The notes under the pieces were generated by a model. The model saw nothing but the letters and a program-made list of their open reading frames with translations, was not told where the DNA came from and did not search any database. A stretch of 64,000 nt of DNA from Halorubrum amylolyticum (lineage in GTDB: Archaea; Halobacteriota; Halobacteria; Halobacteriales; Haloferacaceae): NCBI RefSeq assembly GCF_004114995.1, contig NZ_SDJP01000003.1:86001-150000 (forward strand), written 5' to 3'. Positions 60,926-64,000 of this stretch are shown in pieces. Each line of letters begins with the position of its first letter. The first letter of the stretch is position 1. The translations under genes were made by a program, and so were the position numbers.

Positions 60926-61753
60926 TCACCGGACCTCGTCCGCCCGGGCGACGACCTCTGCAACTCGGTCGGCGTCGACCGGGGCGGTCGTCTCGCCGCC
61001 CTCCTTGAGCGCGGTGCCGACGATCGCGCCGTCGGCGACCGAGAGCACGTCGCCGATCGTGTCGGCGCGGACGCCGCTCCCGACGAGGACCGGCGTGTCG
61101 AGCCCGTGCGCGTCGCGGTCGGCGACGACCGCGTCGAGCGCTTCCGGCTCCATCGCCTCGCCCGTGCCGCGTCCCGAGGCGATCACGGCGTCGGCGAGCC
61201 CGCGCTCGGCGGTGTCGACGAACGACTCCGCGGCGTTTCCCCCGGCGGAGAGCGGCACGGAGTGTTTCACGTCCGTGTCGGCGAACACGCCCACGTCGAC
61301 GCCGAGCCGGTCGCGGAGCCGGATCGTCTCGTGGGCCGTCCCCTGCACGACGCCCTGGTCCGTCACTCGCGCGCCGGTGTGGACGTTCACCCTGACGTAG
61401 GCGGCGCCGACCGCGGCGGCGACCGACAGGGCCGCCTCCGCGTCGTTGCGGAGGACGTTGATCCCGAGCGGGAGGTCGGTCGCAGCGGCGATCACCGTCG
61501 CCGCCCGGGTGACGCTCGCGACGACGTGCTTCGGCGCGTCGTCAGGGTAGAAGGGAGCGTCACCGAAGTTCTCGACCATGATCCCGTCGACGCCGCCGCG
61601 GTCGAGCGCGCGGGCGTCGGCGGCGGCGCGGTCGAGCGCGTCTCGCATCGCGGCCGCGCCGTCGTCCGGCGCCTTCGGCGCCCCCGGGAGGGGCGGAAGG
61701 TGTACCATGCCGATCACCGGCGCGTCCGTGCCGAAGGTCGTCTCGAACTCCAT
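60926..61753 (-). CDS. BtpA/SgcQ-family protein
   Basis: A 275-residue TIM-barrel protein. VIGMVHLPPLPGAP, GGVDGIMVENFGDAPFY, LPLGINVLRNDAEAAL, YVRVNVHTGARVTDQGVVQG, DVKHSVPLS and VLVGSGVRADTI are strong BtpA signatures. BtpA is needed for photosystem I accumulation in cyanobacteria; elsewhere the family is linked to sugar or nucleoside catabolism. It is convergent with the PfkB kinase gene. A TATA-like acttatcc lies about 29 bp before ATG 61753. Confidence 0.88.
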   Translation of the reverse strand: MEFETTFGTDAPVIGMVHLPPLPGAPKAPDDGAAAMRDALDRAAADARALDRGGVDGIMVENFGDAPFYPDDAPKHVVASVTRAATVIAAATDLPLGINVLRNDAEAALSVAAAVGAAYVRVNVHTGARVTDQGVVQGTAHETIRLRDRLGVDVGVFADTDVKHSVPLSAGGNAAESFVDTAERGLADAVIASGRGTGEAMEPEALDAVVADRDAHGLDTPVLVGSGVRADTIGDVLSVADGAIVGTALKEGGETTAPVDADRVAEVVARADEVR

Positions 61754-61880
61754 GATACCGACCGAACGCCCGCCCCGCGGATAAGTCTCACCACACGGGA
61801 ATGGCCCGTCCGCTCGCGCCACGCGGTCGCCCTTTCTCCCCCACCGTTTACCCGCTCGGACGCGAACGGACGCCAGAGAG

Positions 61881-62354
61881 ATGGGTATCGATGTCGACGC
61901 GACCGACGACGCCGACACCACCGATCCCGCCGACCGCACCGGCGAGGTGACGCTCGTGTTCTCGCTGGGCGCCGCCCGACGGCTCGCGGACCCCGAAGCG
62001 GCGGCCGCGGACGCGCGCGAGTGGAGCCGCCACGTCGGCGTCGTCGCCAACGACGCGGACGCGGTCGAGCGGTTCGTCGGCGAGGCCGGGATCGAGAACG
62101 ACTACGCGCTCCGGAACTGGGACAAGTGGGGGACGCTCGGCGACATCTACGAGGAGAGCGACGCCCCGCGGGCGGTGTTCGTCGGCACGTCGGCCGCGAA
62201 CCGGCGCGTCGCGACCCACGTCGGCTTCGAGTACCGGCCGATCGACGAGGCGGCGGAGAAGGCGGGATGGGATCTCTCTGACCCCGAGCGCGCGTCGAGC
62301 GAGTCGGGACTCGTCAGTCGGCTGTGGCGGTCGGTGACGGAGCGACTCGGTTGA
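61881..62354 (+). CDS. Conserved haloarchaeal hypothetical protein (DUF7124-like)
   Basis: A 157-residue acidic soluble protein. VTLVFSLGAARRLADPEAAAADAREWSRHVGVVAN followed by RFVGEAGIENDYALRNWDKWGTLGDIYEESDAPRAVFVGTS looks like a small alpha/beta domain. EYRPIDEAAEKAGWDL continues it. It starts with a 22-residue Asp/Thr-rich tail. No catalytic motif is evident. It resembles widely conserved single-copy haloarchaeal proteins; the DUF number is from memory. Confidence 0.7.
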   Translation: MGIDVDATDDADTTDPADRTGEVTLVFSLGAARRLADPEAAAADAREWSRHVGVVANDADAVERFVGEAGIENDYALRNWDKWGTLGDIYEESDAPRAVFVGTSAANRRVATHVGFEYRPIDEAAEKAGWDLSDPERASSESGLVSRLWRSVTERLG

Positions 62355-62401
62355 GCGGTCGGCGACAACGCGGCGAGAGAAGGCCGGAGAACGGCGGCTC
62401 G

Positions 62402-62563
62402 CTATCGTTCCAGTTCGACGGTCAGATCGGTCGCGATCCACGCGTCCGTGTTCCCCTCCTCGGTGAAGACTGTGCGGTCGGGCGAGCAGCGGCTCGCCTC
62501 GACCGTCGGGCGCGCGTCCGACGGCTCCTCGACCTCGCGTTCGATCCGGTCCCCAGCTGTCAT
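62402..62563 (-). CDS. 53-residue haloarchaeal small protein
   Basis: Reads MTAGDRIEREVEEPSDARPT ... VFTEEGNTDAWIATDLTVELER. The C-terminal 'GNTDAWIATDLTVEL' is a recurring ending of small haloarchaeal proteins (DUF7331-like from memory). A TATA-like cctataac lies about 27-32 bp before ATG 62563, supporting a leaderless gene. It is convergent with the preceding gene, with 47 bp between stops. One Cys; no transmembrane segment; function unknown. Confidence 0.75.
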   Translation of the reverse strand: MTAGDRIEREVEEPSDARPTVEASRCSPDRTVFTEEGNTDAWIATDLTVELER

Positions 62564-62703
62564 TACCAGACCGTCAGGGGTGCGGTGGGTTATAGGTTTC
62601 GGTCGGCCTAAAGCGTCGTGAAACCGACCGAGGCCGTTTCGGCGGCGGCGAGCTAGGCGGGGGATCGGATCCCCTTAGCCCGTGCCGACCGTCATCGGAG
62701 ACG

Positions 62704-63804
62704 ATGCCGGATTCGCTTTTCACTCCGTTCACGCTGCGCGACACCGAGTTCCGCAACCGCGTCATGTTGTCGCCGATGTGCCAGTACTCCGCGGACGACG
62801 GGTTCGCGAACGACTGGCACCGGGTCCATCTCGGTTCTCGCGCCGCCGGCGGTGCCGGGGTCGTGATGACCGAGGCGACCGCGGTCGAGTCGCGCGGCCG
62901 CATCACGCCGGGCTGTCTGGGGATCTGGTCCGACGAGCACGCCGAGGCGATCGAGCCGATCGTCGAGTTTGTCGAGTCGCAGGGCGCAACGCCCGGGATC
63001 CAGCTCGCCCACGCCGGGCGGAAGGGCTCGCACAGCCCGCCGGCCGAGGGCGGCGCCCCGATCCCCGCGGAGCGCGAGCGAGGCTGGGAGACGGTGTCGG
63101 CGACCGACGCGCCGTACCCCGATTCGGACGCTTCCGAGGACGAGCCGGCGGCGACCCGCCGGCTGGACGGCGAGGGGATCGACGAGGTGATCGACGCGTT
63201 CGCGGCCGCCGCGGAGCGCTCGCGCGAGATCGGCTTCGAGGTCGCGGAGGTCCACGCGGCCCACGGCTACCTGCTCCACCAGTTCCTCTCGCCGGTCACC
63301 AACGACCGCGACGACGAGTACGGCGGGAGCTTCGAGAACCGGACCCGCCTCGTCCGCGAGGTCGTCGCGGCCGTCCGCGAGGTCTGGCCTGACGACAAGC
63401 CGGTCTTCGTCCGGATCTCCGCGACCGACTGGCTCCCCGACCGCGACTCGTGGGACGTGGACGACTCCGTGCGGCTGGCCCCCGTGCTCGCCGAGGCCGG
63501 CGCCGACCTGATCGACGTCTCCGGTGGCGGAATTCATCCGGATCAGCAGCTTCCGGGCGCGGGGCCGGGGTATCAGGTGCCGTACGCCGAGGCGATCCGC
63601 GAGGGGACCGACGTGCCGGTCGCCGCGGTCGGGAAGATCACGGAACCGACTCACGCCGACGCCCTCGTCCGGAACGAGCGGGCCGACCTCGTCGCGCTCG
63701 GCCGCGAGATGCTCCGACATCCGTACTGGCCGCTGGAGGCCGCCCACGAGCTCGGCGCGGACGCCGACTGGCCGGTGCAGTACCGGCGCGGTCGGTTCGA
63801 CTGA
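62704..63804 (+). CDS. NADH:flavin oxidoreductase, Old Yellow Enzyme family (YqjM-like)
   Basis: A 366-residue FMN TIM-barrel reductase. VMLSPMCQYSADDGFANDWH has the YqjM-type Cys near residue 25. IQLAHAGRKGS, EVHAAHGYLLHQFLSPVTNDRDDEYGGSFENRTR (catalytic His pair region), and near the C-terminus LVALGREMLRHPYWP with the FMN-phosphate loop are all present. It reduces activated C=C bonds with NAD(P)H; the natural substrate is unknown. It is a single gene with its own promoter region. Confidence 0.93.
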   Translation: MPDSLFTPFTLRDTEFRNRVMLSPMCQYSADDGFANDWHRVHLGSRAAGGAGVVMTEATAVESRGRITPGCLGIWSDEHAEAIEPIVEFVESQGATPGIQLAHAGRKGSHSPPAEGGAPIPAERERGWETVSATDAPYPDSDASEDEPAATRRLDGEGIDEVIDAFAAAAERSREIGFEVAEVHAAHGYLLHQFLSPVTNDRDDEYGGSFENRTRLVREVVAAVREVWPDDKPVFVRISATDWLPDRDSWDVDDSVRLAPVLAEAGADLIDVSGGGIHPDQQLPGAGPGYQVPYAEAIREGTDVPVAAVGKITEPTHADALVRNERADLVALGREMLRHPYWPLEAAHELGADADWPVQYRRGRFD

Positions 63805-63875
63805 GGCTGGTCACGAGGACGACACCTCCTCGCACGCTCTGGGAAGATTTATTCGGCTCCCGCGAGCCGACCGCG

Positions 63876-64000
63876 TATGGAGTACCGACCGTTCCCCGGC
63901 GACCGCGGCGACGAGTTCGGCGCGTTCATGCGGTACGCGTTCTCCCCGATCGAGGCCCCGTCCGACCCCGAGGCGGCGGGCGATCACGACACCATTGCCG
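63876..64000 (+). CDS. N-terminus of a probable GNAT/Eis-type acetyltransferase, cut by window end
   Basis: Only 41 residues are visible (MEYRPFPGDRGDEFGAFMRYAF ... ). The opening resembles the first strand and helix of GNAT proteins of the Eis type (M.yr.l..d....f..l..yaF.p). A TATA-like gatttattcg lies about 28 bp before ATG 63876, so the start is well supported even though the family call is weak. Confidence 0.5.

Noticed and set aside
1..64000. Search for tRNA, rRNA, complete insertion sequences or prophage
   Set aside because: No cloverleaf, rRNA-like segment, transposase or phage structural gene was recognised by eye; a tRNA/IS scan would be needed to be certain.

Overview
This window is chromosome from an extremely halophilic archaeon (class Halobacteria), most likely Halorubrum or a close relative. 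DNA is very GC-rich, proteins are strongly acidic, lipoproteins carry Tat signals with an LAGC lipobox, and many genes have a TATA-like box 26-30 nt before the start codon, as expected of leaderless haloarchaeal transcripts. Archaeal marker genes include DnaG primase, S6e, TgtA/ArcS (archaeosine), PibD prepilin peptidase, GatD and the siroheme-based heme route. No rRNA, tRNA, CRISPR array or complete insertion sequence was seen. Gene identities come from reading motifs and family resemblance; no database search was run.

Layout. 1-1.2 kb: the end of a radical-SAM gene coupled to a small partner protein of a haloarchaeal candidate-RiPP family. 1.4-6 kb: iron-type binding lipoprotein, HTH-10 regulator and Zn/Cd/Cu P-type ATPase, with clear palindromes at two promoters. 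6-9.5 kb: an amber-interrupted frame, a stand-alone molybdopterin-type domain, a DUF1328 protein and gamma-glutamyltransferase. 9.7-15.4 kb: a branched-chain amino-acid-type ABC system (LivHMGF operon) facing a binding-protein gene whose fold is circularly permuted. 15.5-20.5 kb: lipoyl synthase, a 19-bp minisatellite, a DUF3311/symporter/small-protein operon and dnaG. 20.6-25.7 kb: small membrane protein, pibD, a three-gene membrane protein/Tat subunit/GMC dehydrogenase operon and an HPP protein. 25.7-33.1 kb: DUF6498-like membrane protein, a coupled gatD-GNAT-small membrane protein operon, deoC, small proteins, menB and thiL. 33.1-37.6 kb: an AT-rich promoter, low-complexity leader ORFs, aceA and a CitE-type lyase, then a convergent CaiB/BaiF CoA-transferase with a minisatellite and a perfect Shine-Dalgarno in its leader. 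37.6-45.7 kb: AEC transporter, zinc-ribbon protein, a structured-looking non-coding element, and arcS and tgtA separated by a histidine kinase and a foreign-looking AAA ATPase/nuclease. 45.7-53.3 kb: NIF3 protein, the ahbAB-sirC-hemA tetrapyrrole operon, S6e, a lipoate-ligase-family protein and a 7TM histidine kinase. 53.4-64 kb: LytM/M23-like protein, thioesterase, two coupled moeA genes, PHP phosphoesterase, deaminase, PfkB kinase, BtpA protein, two small haloarchaeal proteins, an Old-Yellow-Enzyme-type reductase and the start of an acetyltransferase.

Metabolic themes: tetrapyrrole synthesis via siroheme, lipoate synthesis and attachment, molybdopterin maturation, archaeosine tRNA modification, and C2 or propionyl-unit assimilation (isocitrate lyase, malyl-CoA-lyase-like enzyme and perhaps the CoA-transferase). 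The most unusual observations are the permuted ABC binding protein, the radical-SAM/RiPP-like pair, the peculiar aceA leader, the non-coding block before arcS and the split arcS/tgtA neighbourhood.
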